Shown here: positions 39,976 to 50,445 of the stretch, one piece after another | Layout: each line of letters starts with the position of its first letter | Numbering within the stretch: position 1 is the first letter of the stretch | From: Sycon ciliatum | Taxonomy: Eukaryota; Porifera; Calcarea; Leucosolenida; Sycettidae | Assembly (NCBI RefSeq): GCF_964019385.1 | Contig: NC_088654.1 | Coordinates: 1,163,101 to 1,227,100 of the forward strand | Reading direction: 5' to 3' | DNA: 64,000 nt | Notes under the pieces: model-generated | What the model was told of the DNA's origin: nothing | The model's database searches: none | What the model saw: only the letters and a program-made list of their open reading frames with translations | Translations under genes and position numbers: made by a program

Positions 39976-42969
39976 GTAATATTATTATGGAGTTGGCTTT
40001 ATTTCACTCACGTTGTCATGACATGAGGTAAGAACCCCATCACCGGGCCAAAAGAGACCAAGGGTAATGAGAGAAAAAAATAGATAAATGGCCAACGCAA
40101 TGAAGACCGAAGCAAAAAGGATTGTAAAAACCAAAGCAAAAATTAATATTGAAAGCCGGCGCAGAAACTGAGAGACAGACAGAAAAAAGCAGAACGATGG
40201 AGGAGGCCAGGACCTATTCGAATACAAAAAGATCGAGGACGACAGGATATATTCGAATACAAAAAGAGTAATCACAAAAATGGACTACCAGTACAGGAAT
40301 AGACCTGTAGAAATAGAGGAAGAGATGAACGCCGGACATACTCAAATGGCAAGAGAAAAATCAGGCTGTGAGGACCGTCATACTGCACATTCATGGATAT
40401 TATTATTATTAAAAGCATGTCCGCGTAGGTGGCGGGGGTGCCACTTTCGCTTATGCCATTCAGGATTGATGTCTGAAGAGTAATACGATACAATGAAATG
40501 ACAGAAGTGACGCCAACAAAAGCCGTTAGCAACAACACAAATATGACTAATGGAAAACTTCATCCAAAGTATAAAATAAAAATATGCATACAACATGTCT
40601 GATCAGTCCTGTTAGGTGGGGCGGGCTCCACGCCATGCCTGTCGGTCCGCTGCCATTGTGCGGACTGCGTCAACATCTAGCGGCTGGTGGAGGGTAAGTC
40701 CATGCCATGATAACAGTTCCGTCTGTAAGACCGTTACCAAAGTCGTCCGAGGTCGACCCCTGAAGCGTTCAGTGCCCTCGTCGTTGGCCAGGCGAAGATA
40801 CATATCCACTGCCAACTGTGGAGGAGCAGTTGGGGCCAAACGAAAGATATGGCCAGCGAGACTGTAGCGCTGCCTTGTGATCATGTCGCTGATGGGGACA
40901 GCTCCGCAGCGCTTATACAGAGTGTCATTGCTAATTCGTTTAGGGTACCGCATGTCGATGATGCTCCTTAGCTGGGTCCTGTGGAACGAATCCATTCATG
41001 GATGTCAAAGCAAATGCGGTATTGGAGGTTTATACGGACTAGCTCTACCCGTAACATGAGGAGCCTAATGCCGAATGCCAAGAACCGACTTGACGATGTT
41101 CAGCGTGCCCAGGATAGCACATTGCTGAGCCCTTTCAATGTGCAGAGTGCCTGCCAATGCCAACACAAAGTGTGAGAGGGACACACCAGTCAGTCCACCA
41201 AGCGCCCCAACAACCAGGGGCACAACGCGGACATCATCCACATGCCAGATGCGCCGCAGCTCTTGGCAAAGGGGAGCGTACTTTGTTATTTTTTCGGCGA
41301 TTTTTGTGGGCACATTCTGGTCCAATGGAACACTGACATCCATCAGCAGCACCTGTGTGCTGGACCGCAACACCAGGTCTGGACGGTTGTGGCGCACTTG
41401 CGTATCCGTTGGGATATTGAACTCCCACAGGAGCTTCATGTCAAGATTTTCCGTGACAGGCACAATATGATGCTTCAGCGGGTTGCTTCCCGGCCGACCC
41501 AGACCATGCCGCTTGCATAATGCCCAATGCACCAACTTGACGAGCGTGTCATGCCGTTCGATATACAGTGTTTTGGCTAGGGCTAGGCAACAGGCCACAA
41601 TGTGATCAACTGTTTCTCCGCGAGTGCCGCAAACTCGACAAATGTCCACAACGTCTCCCCGTGCAATGACCGTGACCTGATAGTGCCTGGTCGCAATGGC
41701 CTGATCCTGTACAGCCAGCAAGAGTCCCTCTGTCGCAGGCCTGATCGTTGGCGATTTCAGCCAGCGAAAACTCAAGCCCAGGTCCAAGCCAGCATCAGAA
41801 GCTCGTCTCCAGAACTGGTCATAGAGAGGCTTACCTTGGATAACGGCAAGGCACCGGAGAGCAACGGCCTTCTTGACAATGACTTTTGTGGCAGTCTCCA
41901 AGTCGGGTAGGTCAAGTTCACCCAGAAGTCTGGAGGCTTGACGTGTAACTGATTTTGACGGTGCCACATCATTGTCGTGATGGCGCTTAACAGCAGCCAA
42001 CAGTGGCACGTTTGGGTGGGCTTGTAGGTACCGCGCCACCCGGACACGGGTTATATCCAGGAGATCCCGGAATGATAAAATTCCTCGACCACCCATGTCA
42101 CGAGGCAGGTGGACCCTGGCGGCAGAGTCCTTTGGGTGGCGGGCGTGTGCTTTAAACAGTGCTTGGCGGGTCTGTCGGTCGAGTTCCTCTATCTCTGCCT
42201 TTGCCCACTCAACGATGCACAGAGAGTAGAGGATGACTGGAATGGCAAAGGTGTTGATGGCTTTGACCAAGTTCCTGGCGTTCAATTGAGACGAGCAGAT
42301 CAATTGAAGACGGCGGCCGAACTCAGACTTTGCTGTCGTCTTCAATTCGGTGGCGTGAAAATGTGCTGATTCCGGGACACCAAGGTACCTGTAGGACTCC
42401 TCCGCCTGCAGCTTAGCAATGGCGTGACCCTGGAGTGTCTGGAGAGCAGACTGCTGATCGCTCTGGGCTCTCCCCCGTTTCATAGTGAGCCAGCTAGACT
42501 TTGACGGGTCGAAACGCATACCAATGCAGTCGCCCATTGACTCCACAACATTGGTCATGGAGAGCAGATTATTGTCGTTTCGGGCGAAGAGCTTCATGTC
42601 GTCCATGTACCACAGGTGCGATACAGGGCACACCTGGGCCGGTGGGCCACAGCGGTAGCCAAGACCCGTCCTGGTCAACTCGCCACTGATCAGATTTAGA
42701 GACAGGCAAAGTAGCAGTGGAGAAAGGGAATCGCCCTGGAAAATGCCACGGTGGATAGATATTGGGCGACTGAATGCACGGGGTATTTGACCAGGCAGTA
42801 CCATTTGCGTTTTCCAATGATCCATCATGCTTGAGATGCATGAGACAGGATTGTCTGCAAAGCGGGTAGATCAACAGGCATCTCCGGATCCACTGGTGAG
42901 ACAGGCTATCGAAGGCTTTGCGGAAGTCCACCCAGCACGTCGAAAGATTCCGACTACGGGATGCTGCAT
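39976..42969 (-). mobile_element. R4/Dong-like LINE (unit C), 5' part lost and interrupted
   Basis: 3' end at about 39988 in TAATAATA. The coding part (41065-42828 uninterrupted) contains GIFQGDSLSPLL, YMDDMK (42595-42609), CRVC...ERHD, NRPDLVL and LLMDVSVP. It shares the extra G (42864-42866) with unit A. Another LINE is inserted in the 3' UTR. The 5' end is cut at 42969 (gatgctgcatc), where the tandem block stops. Confidence 0.85.
40397..40994 (-). mobile_element. 5'-truncated LINE with TAA tail inserted in unit C
   Basis: Flanked by CATTCATGGAT on both sides (11-bp target duplication); units A and B have the empty site. Minus ORF (40612-40995) is an RT C-terminus (QLRSIIDMRYPKRISNDTLY, RPRTTLVTVL, DRQAWR). 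The tail is TTAATAATAATAAT. A LINE with a TAA-type tail that is mobile here could also move the SINEs with such tails; that is inference. Confidence 0.8.
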
Positions 42970-43900
42970 CAAACAACACACACCACGTCACATACTTCCA
43001 CCTTGCGCACAACAACAAAGACCAAAGCGAGGGCGACCTAGAAAACAACCATTAACCACACAGCCGTTGCCTACACAACCCGCGGATCCTGGCTCTCAGA
43101 CTGTGCTTGCTCCGCCGTCGTTGGTGGCGGTGGTGGAGGAGAATGGGCGTGGTGGCTCATCGGGTCGGCTTGTGTCGCATGGGAGGTCCGGTCGAGGTTC
43201 CATCCTCAAGCCGCATCACAGCCCTGCTCAAGGGCTTAGAGAGGGAGAGAGCGTCGCCTCCAAGGCATCCATCGGCACGAAACCAGCACCAAGCGATCAC
43301 CGTTCACCAGCTGAAGGCTCTCCACCAGTTCTTGGATCTGTCCTTGTACTCAGCAGACAGACTACAGCTATGGGCTGCCCTGACGATAGCCTTCCATTGC
43401 CTGCTATGTGTGAGTGAGTACATGTCGCTGTCACCGCACGGTGCCGGCGGCCTCAAGACTTAGAGTTGTGAACACCTTCGAATAGCCAAGCAGGAGGCCT
43501 CTCTGCAGCTCCAGAGGACGAAGACGTCTCAATTAACAACAGGCGAGGAGGTAGCGCTGCATCGCTACCCTGACCCCGTATTATGCCCGTCCGAGCACTG
43601 CAGGCTTACGCTTGGTCCAGCAAATGTAGCAATGACAAGCGACTCCTCTTCAAGTTTCAGGATGGTCGCCATCTCACGGCGAACGACATCAATGCTGTCC
43701 TATACAAAGTGCTAGGTCCAAGCATCAGCAGCCATTCCTTATGCGTCGGGGGAGCCACACACAAGGCAGATCGAGGCGCCCCAAAGTATGCCCTGATGGC
43801 GGTAGGCCGCTGGTCTAGCAGGGCATATCGCACGTACATTCGCAGGCCCTCAGGCATGCCACAGCACTACTAGAGCCTGTGTGTCGCAAGCCATTCGGTA
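42970..43900 (+). pseudogene. tyrosine recombinase of a Crypton- or DIRS-like element, decayed
   Basis: N-terminal side: an AT-hook (PKRGRPRKQ), then a frame change, then SSSRITALLKGLERERA, ITVHQLKALHQFLDLSL and LCVSEYMSLSP. C-terminal side (43583-43873): LLFKFQDGRHLTANDINAVL, SHSLCVGGATHKADRGAP, ALMAVGRWSSRAYRTYIR. The family needs Arg in both LxVSE and SHSLR; both are Cys here, each explained by CGN to TGN. The final Tyr region (Y.TYIR) is kept. At least two frame breaks. Not active. Confidence 0.75.
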
Positions 43901-44225
43901 CCTTTATTGGAGGCACGGGTGCTGCCGATGCGCGCCGCAGAGTGCACGCACATCGACACCATTGAACTATTCATATGTACTAAGATTTAGTGTTCCGCTG
44001 CCATAGCAACCTAGTAGTACACGTAGCCGTTCCGACGGCGCACGACCCCGCGGGTCGCTTCTGTTGTCCTTGCCTCTCTGATGCGTGATATGAGTACATC
44101 ATAATAGTCATGACCTCATACTGAGTACATGTACGTCATACTTGATTACCGATCGCAGGCTCATGATTATTCATGCTGGAATAAACGCTTGCGCCACCCC
44201 ATGGGCTCATCTGTCTTGTGTCGCA
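43901..44225. other. no gene; flank of the recombinase element
   Basis: Nothing coding. aataaacgcttgcgcc near 44180 may be a polyadenylation region. Confidence 0.35.
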
Positions 44226-44660
44226 CGAGGGTTAATTTATTTTTCATTGCTATCAGGTTCGGCTTCATTTTCTATGTTCTGCGCTGATGAGTCCACAAAG
44301 GAAGAAACAGGTTTGGAACAGCTCTGTCCACAGATTGAGTATCTCGCTCCTGCTATCAGTTTCGGCCTCATTTCCTCTGTGCTGCGCTGATGAGTCCACA
44401 AAGGACGAAACAGGTATGTTCACAGATTGAGGAGTTCGCTTCTGCTCTTGTAGCAGTCGAGCACTCTTGTGTGGCGTTTGCGTTATGCAGAGCTCACTGA
44501 CTTGTCAGTTTGAGCACTCTGACAGGGTACGTTCAGGCCTGGTTTAATTAAAAAGGGCTTTGGACAATATATTTTCATTGCCACCATGTTTAGTCTCATT
44601 TCCTCTGTGCTGCGCTCATGAGTCCACAAAGGACGAAACAGGTTTATCCGCAGATTGAGT
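44226..44660 (+). repeat. hammerhead-bearing tandem repeat, fourth locus
   Basis: Same three-block order as 15940-16560 but clearly diverged. Block 1 (44279-44333): CTGATGA intact, stem II closing pair lost (GGAA). Block 2 (44374-44432): intact. Block 3 (44610-44653): CTCATGA, stem III weak. Confidence 0.7.
44374..44432 (+). ncRNA. hammerhead ribozyme, family 2, best copy
   Basis: Stem I CTGCG (44382-44386) with CACAG (44421-44425), one mismatch, extended by CCTC/GAGG. Core CTGATGA 44387-44393, stem II GTCC/GGAC, GAAA 44407-44410, stem III ACA/TGT with GGTA loop, cleavage nucleotide T44420 (GUU). All core bases are canonical. Confidence 0.82.
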
Positions 44661-45408
44661 ATTTACGTCGGGTATTGTGCCTGTGAGAAATACATGAAGT
44701 TTCAGGAAGATGTGATGCAGCAAAGTAAAAAAAAACCAAAAATCATACCCCTGGGGTCCGTTGGGATCCAACAACCCGGAATAAGGGTTAACTTACATGA
44801 CTTGAAGGGCTGTTAGGTTGGCAAATACATTTGTAGGAAGGCTTGCAAGTTGATTATTGCCCAGGTTTCTACAAAGGGAGAGGAGAACAGTTCATTCAGA
44901 ATATTTGCGAATATTTGGGTTTAGTGATGGCCGCTAACATACCAGGCGGTAAACCGTAATAGGAGGAATAGAACACAAGTCAAGTACTGAAAAGAATTGC
45001 ATGAAAGCAAAAATGTGATAAGAAAATTGGAAAACTACTTAAACCCAGCAAAATTCAATGAAGCGAGCACTGTCACAGAAAAAGTCCATCGCCAAGGGCG
45101 CAAGGCATTGATAGGGCAATGTTTCGCGGTGCTAGCTTTTCATACGGCACATGATGGCTGCGCGAAGTACGGCAAAGGATAGCTGACATCGCATGTATGA
45201 CACCACGTGCCCATAGGGTTTGCTGTCATGCTGCGCCAACATGCCACGCATGCGCTTTAGAAACATTCTGGGGATGTTCTTTCAGCCGTGGACAAGACAA
45301 GCGGAGTAAATTCCCCACGGTGAACATGAATTTTTTCTGCCTCTAGTGTTGCAGAAAAAGCGCTGAAATATTCTGACTAGCATGTGGAGCTGCATCTGGA
45401 TGGAACAC
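44661..45408. other. no recognised gene
   Basis: To about 45060 this is a diverged copy of 16561-17000; the rest is unlike anything else in the window. Confidence 0.35.
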
Positions 45409-46152
45409 TCATGCATTGATAGAATTTAATGTGTTTTGCGCACGAGTCCAAAACCCTCGTACTCGAAGTACACGAATATCCAACCTTGCATCATTTGCTG
45501 TGAGATTACTGGCTACAGTGAATACCTCACTCTGAAAGAGAGCTAACAAAGGTTCAATCACTACCTCTGGGAAAACTTTAGTTAGCAAATCAGCAAAGAT
45601 GTCACACACTTCGTAATATTGTAGCATTGTTCCTGACGGTGGGTAAGACCCCCCCCCCCCCCCCCCCGTCGAACTAGACATGGCATGTGCTGGAGTGAAA
45701 TCCTTTCGCCATACACACGTTAATGGTACATCTTTCAGAGTCCATCCATACGTCAATGCAATGGCATCGCGGAAGTCACAACTCGACAGGCTGACACCAT
45801 GCTCCTTCAATGCCAGAGTGTTCAGCTAGCCAGAGACACCCTTGGCGGAAAGGTGCTCAAGGTGGCGAACAGTTGATGTATCTAGCATCCTATGAACGTC
45901 AGCACACCGCAAATCATCGATTTCTACGCGACGATTTGCAGCAGCAGCTTTGGCACGCTTGGCGGAATCACAGGCCAGTTCAATAGCAACCGATGGAGAA
46001 TACACTTCTTTACAGTCGGTTTGTGATTGGAGGAACTTGAACAAGATTATAAGATCACAAATTAGAACAAGGCATACTTCCATATTTGCATGGTGGTGGT
46101 TTGTTCTTAGCTCCATCGTGTACGTTTTAGCAGCGCTCGTTTTTCGACCCAA
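45409..46152 (-). pseudogene. diverged antisense copy of the RT-type C-terminal ORF
   Basis: On the minus strand: VRHLEHLSAKGVSG, (stop), KEHGVSLSSCDFRDAIALTYGW, DVPLTC, AHAMSSSTGG, then VCDIFADLLTKV and DARLDIRVLRVRGFWTRAQN. This is the same order as 17088-18125. A 19-C tract (45649-45667) disrupts it after the Cys/His motif. Multiple stops and Cys losses. Confidence 0.72.
45649..45667. repeat. poly-C tract, 19 bp
   Basis: Uninterrupted C run inside a pseudogene. Similar runs lie at 61856-61873 (18 C) and 32315-32331 (17 G). Confidence 0.9.
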
Positions 46153-46214
46153 TATTCAGTCGAATTTTGGGCCCATTTCGAGGTGGTCGCCAGTTCCAAG
46201 GTGTCCGTAAGTTA

Positions 46215-46560
46215 TGCAACGAGCCCTCTCCCATGGTTGTACTCGTAGACCGAAAGGAAACCTACTTGCAAAAATTGGAGAGAGGGCCCAGCCTTGCTTT
46301 TCGGGTTTTCTCAGGCATGAGGTTCGTCGAATCATGTGGCATTTTGCAGCCTACCAAGAGTGGTCAGCCTAGGTATGGTTTGGCTCCATCTCTCACAATA
46401 CAAGATAAACCTTGGAATTACATATCAATGAATTTCATTTTTGGGTTGCCTGAGACCCTTAGGGGAGAGCAGGTCTGAGAATACAAAAGTATGTGTGCAA
46501 GTAGATCTCTCCAATTTTGGTCGACATTTTGGAGGTATGTTCTCTTTGGGGTGCAATTCC
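46215..46560 (+). pseudogene. Ty3/gypsy integrase fragment
   Basis: CGILQPTKSGQP..GLAPSLTIQDKPWNYISMNFIFGLPETLRG follows the integrase order (zinc region, then PW..ISMDFI.GLP). The second zinc Cys and the catalytic Asp are lost or outside the fragment. From about 46474 on it resembles 63880-63970. Confidence 0.65.
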
Positions 46561-47127
46561 TGAGGGAGTCGCCGGAGAAGTGACCACTCACGGAGCTCCG
46601 CAGACCAGGAGAGCTACCCATTGAGTTGAAAAGGAAGGTGTTGATGGCGTTCGCAACCCGACTAGTGGGTGGCCCGCAAGATTATGTGGGGGAGAGAGTC
46701 AGACTTGACAAAGCAGCAAGTCAGGACCCCAGCTCCCACATCTCCGCAACCTTCCACGGACGTGTGTAACAGTTCTCACCTCATGCCTAGCACCTGAGGT
46801 GCACACTGCGCTTATTACCAGCTTTCACACTTATTTGTCATAATATAACGTGTTGGGTAGATGAGTTGATTATTCGTTTGAAACGGTTATTCAGTTACAC
46901 TGGTTGCTTTGAGGATGGTTGTCCTCGACCCGTGCGATTTTTTGGTCAATGTCGTCCTAAAAGTCATCGTTACCCTGATAAAGTATACCAGCTACGTGCA
47001 AAGCGCTGTAGGACATCCGCGACTGCAACTCTAGCTGTTCAGTCTTCCCGCTAACGCATCTCCAGTGCAGCCTTCGTCCGCTCCCCCTCTACCGGACCGG
47101 GATGGAGACTGCCGCTAGTTCTCTGAG
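46561..47127. other. no recognised gene
   Basis: Short open stretches only, none with recognisable motifs. Probably retroelement interior. Confidence 0.3.
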
Positions 47128-47790
47128 ATGACCTCAGAGCCGCCATTTTCTCGCAAATTCAGGCTCAGAAACGTCAAGGAACCTCCAGTCTTGACCTGTG
47201 CAGTCGAAGGTTTCAGGCAGTGGGTATTTGCAATGGAGCTGGCAATGGGAGCGCTGCTGCGCCAAAGTGCGAAAGACAAGGTGGCCTATGCAGAGAGTTA
47301 TCTGGCAGAAAATGCACAGATTTGGCTAATGTCATGAATCGATGCTGGCCAGTTGGTCCCAGATTGGTATACAATGAAGGAAGCCATTGGAAGCGCGTAC
47401 GGACCTATTCTTGACCAAGAACAGGCTCAACTGCGGTTGTTGAGCATTTGCCAGTCGGGTCCCTGGACGACTACATCACCGACTTCACTAAGTCTTGCAA
47501 AAGTATAATGGTGGAGGACTTGGACGAGCATATGCGAGCGGTGTTGTTTTCAAGGGATTATCAGATACGCACCGTTTCATTGCGGTCAGAGAACCCCTCG
47601 AATACAGTGACGGAATCTATCCGAGCACCGAGGCTGAGTGCTCTACCATGCCAAAGACACACGCTCCACGAAACAGTGTCGCTCGTGGCAGAAACTGGTG
47701 GAGGGAAGGCGCTAGCCCGGAGAGCAGGAAGCGCCGTGAAGGCGTTTCTCGGCATGGACAATTCGTATGGGAACGAAATCTATTATAAAC
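47128..47790 (+). pseudogene. Ty3/gypsy Gag remnant
   Basis: FRQWVFAMELAMGALL, KVAYAESYLAENAQIWLMS, (stop at 47335), WYTMKEAIGSAYGPILDQEQAQLRLL, SLDDYITDFTK, DLDEHMRAVLFS and AKDTRSTKQCRSW are Gag (retrotrans_gag) motifs in order, across at least three frames. Confidence 0.7.
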
Positions 47791-47859
47791 AACGAGACAA
47801 GAGACCAAGACAAATGAAACAACTACATTGAAGAGTGAGAAAGAGATTATTTGAAGAGA

Positions 47860-47955
47860 AAGTGAGTAGGACGTAGTACGGGTGCATGCAGGCCGGCCAG
47901 CTTAGGAAAGGTTGTAGGTAAGATTGTACGGGAAGGGGTACCTAACATACCGCCC
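47860..47955 (-). mobile_element. LTR fragment (outer end)
   Basis: Shares gacgtagtacgggtgcatgc and ggccggccagct with the LTR at 48549-48807 and runs to cctaacata. On the minus strand it would begin TGTTAGGTACC, a TG start for an LTR ending CTCAACA. Confidence 0.55.
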
Positions 47956-48475
47956 CTGAGCAAAAAAATGAACCGCGGCCTCGCGGGAGATATTTAGACG
48001 ATGAGAAAAAAACACACACACACACAACGCACGGATCTGACAAAAATGCTATACAGTACTACATGTTACAACACTACAGTTTGTTCTGCTTCGCATGGCT
48101 AAACAGCTTAGTTATGCACTTTTTGCAACCAGAATGATAGAGCATGGCTCACCAACAGGTCCCTAATATTGATGGCTGGCAACACGCGCGCACACACACT
48201 AATAAACCGAAATAAATTTGACGAAGTAGGACGCATGAAAAATATACACGACTCCCTGCTCCGAACCCATGACCCTCGTCCTCTACCGCCCTGCATTCGT
48301 CTCGTCGTCAGTCTCGTCTCGTCTTCAACCTTGTCTCGTCTACCTCGTCTCGCCCAAGTCATGCAGGTCAGCTATTTTACTTTATTCCTCTCTCTCTCTT
48401 TTCCCCAGTCTCTCTTTGTCGTGAGTCCTACTTCGTCAAATTTATTTTCGGTTTATTAATTTCTTGATTTTTTTT
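47956..48475. other. no gene; (AC)n and an inverted repeat
   Basis: Inverted repeat 48200-48232 / 48425-48458 (taataaaccgaaataaattt and complement, one bulge), spacer about 190 bp rich in gtctcgtc. (CA)n at about 48012-48026 and 48190-48200. Probably a MITE. Confidence 0.55.
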
Positions 48476-48547
48476 CTCAGTCGGTAGAGCATGAGACTCT
48501 TATTCTTAATCTCAGGGTCATGGGTTCGAGCCCCACGTTGGGCGCCA
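48476..48547 (+). other. tRNA-Lys(CUU)-derived sequence serving as minus-strand primer-binding site
   Basis: ctcagtcggtagagcatgagactctt...aatctcagggtc.tgggttcgagcccc...gggcgcca is tRNA-Lys(CUU) from the D arm to a genomically encoded CCA, with 6 extra bases (attctt) in the anticodon loop. CCA in the DNA and the LTR edge one base away show it is the complement of a primer-binding site extending over most of the tRNA, for a minus-strand Ty3/gypsy-like element. It is not a host tRNA gene (no 5' half, no intact anticodon loop). Confidence 0.75.
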
Positions 48548-48548
48548 A

Positions 48549-48807
48549 TGTTGAGTATGAATTAGACCCAATATTCTCCAGACACAATTCACAACAGGAC
48601 AGGTAGGTGGAACGACATTTATTAGGCTAGACAAAGAGACAGAGACAAAGACAAACTACTAGGACTACATTATGATTATTGACGAGAGCAAAGCAATATA
48701 ACGGACCTGGGTGGCTATGGCAAACATGGGCGCGCAAGTAGCTACCCAGGCCAACGGATCGAAGGGTGAGTATGACGTAGTACGGGTGCATGCAGGCCGG
48801 CCAGCTT
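48549..48807 (-). mobile_element. LTR fragment of a Ty3/gypsy-like element
   Basis: On the minus strand it ends ...CATACTCAACA at 48549, one base before TGGCGCC. Cut at 48807 (ggccggccagct) by the 3' end of the next LINE. Confidence 0.65.
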
Positions 48808-49898
48808 TTGGATTTGGATTGGATTGGTTTATTTAATGTCGAATAACAAACAGGCAGTGTTGCCTTATTACATGAGATCGACTAAAGTTACAGGCACACA
48901 AATGTAAGGAAAATATTAAAAGAAAAAAAATAGAAAAATAGAGTAGGATTTAAGACAGCAGCTAGCTAGCAGAGGAAAGATTGCATAATTATTTGATCAG
49001 TGAGCAACGTAAGTCAGTGAATTTTTCAGGTGGGATAAGAGAGCAGTCCGGAATTGACCTGGTTTCTTCAGCGATCGTATAGATGCAGGCAACTTATTCT
49101 AGAGAGGACATTGATATGAAGGGCTGCGTGTGGCAGCGGTAGATATGATCCTCGGGAAAAGAAGCAGGGGAACATCTGTGCTCCTCGTTCGACGGGTGTT
49201 GACAGAGGTGTAACGAGGTCATGAAGAAGCACACTACAGTTATTATGAATTACACGAAAAGTTAGCAGGAGGAGTTTGCGGCAATACATTGATTGCAGGG
49301 GTTGAATGCTGAGGCGTTCAAAAAGAGGGGCAGTTGCGGACAGGAAGGGAGCAGAGCAGACAACACGCACAGCTCGCTTGAGACGTTTTTCAAGACGATC
49401 ACGTTGTGCAGAGGAAAGGGAAGAGGAAAAGCTGTTGCATGCGTATTGGAATGTGGGTAAAATTATACATCTCAAGTAGGTTGAGCGGCATGGCATTGGG
49501 AGGCACTGCCTGCGGCGGAAGAGAATGGCAATCTTTGAGGACACTGTCTTGGCTATATGGTCAACCATTGTGTTCCATTTCAGGTCGTCATCGATGTGCA
49601 AGCCCAGGTACTTGGCGCTTGTCACTTGCTGGAGGAGTGTAGCTGCACAGTGCACATTCAATGTCTTGTCGTCATGACGATTGGCAGGAATAAACAATAT
49701 TTGTGTTTTTCGACTATTCAGGATTAGGTTGCGCTTGCCAAGCCAGTTGCTAAGTTGGGTGATGGCTGAAGACAGGTTGTTTGACAGCACTACCTTGTCC
49801 TTCTTGCTATCATGTAGCATGATGTCGTCTGCGAATTGGGTTAACTGGACGGCAAACTGATCCACTTCACTGGCAACATCCCTGACGTATATGACAAA

Positions 49899-50080
49899 CC
49901 GTATTTTCCGGAGTATAGTGCGCACTTTAGATGCGCTATTTTAGGCCCTTAAATCACAGGTGCGCACTATGCTCCAAATATGAAATGCATGTACTTCAAT
50001 GAAGATTGAAGTGCGCACCCCCAATGAAGATTCGGGGTGCGCGTTATACAACGGTGCGCACTATACTCCGAAAAATACGG
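49899..50080. mobile_element. 182-bp MITE with CCGTATTTTCCGGAGTATAG ends
   Basis: Terminal inverted repeats of about 28 bp (ccgtatttt...cggagtatagtgcgcac and complement); gtgcgcac occurs several times inside. It splits GPL|LFVIY of the host RT exactly. The ends resemble a widespread animal MITE type whose superfamily I will not assert. Confidence 0.82.
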
Positions 50081-50445
50081 TAGTGGTCCCAGTACAGACC
50101 CTTGGGGAACCCCACTTGAGCATGTGAAAGATGAGCTGCTATCGCCGCTGATGACGACTTGTTGTTGACGATTTGAGAGGTAGTCGCTTAACCAGTTCAG
50201 GGCTGTGCCGGAGATTCCAAGCTGGAATAGGTCTTCGACAAGTGTCTGATGCTGGACCTTGTCAAAGGCCTTTGACATGTCCAGGAAAGCAGCGCCAGTT
50301 GACAGCCCGTCATCTCGGGCTCTTAGGAATTTGTCTGTAACCATTGTGAGAGCATCCTCTGTAGAGTGCTGGCGTCTGAAGCCAAATTGACAGGAAGGGT
50401 AAAGATTATGTTCAGCCAGGTATTGACAATGTCCAGAGGACAAAA

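Noticed and set aside
44997..45182. 61-aa ORF as a peptide gene
   Set aside because: No homologous motif, not conserved in the parallel regions of units A and B.
45409..46152. A host gene related to the RT-type ORF
   Set aside because: Stops, a poly-C break and loss of the Cys/His residues make it a retroelement remnant.
47950..48030. (AC)n tract as a hammerhead or Z-DNA regulatory site
   Set aside because: Only a short microsatellite; gatgag nearby lacks the rest of a hammerhead.
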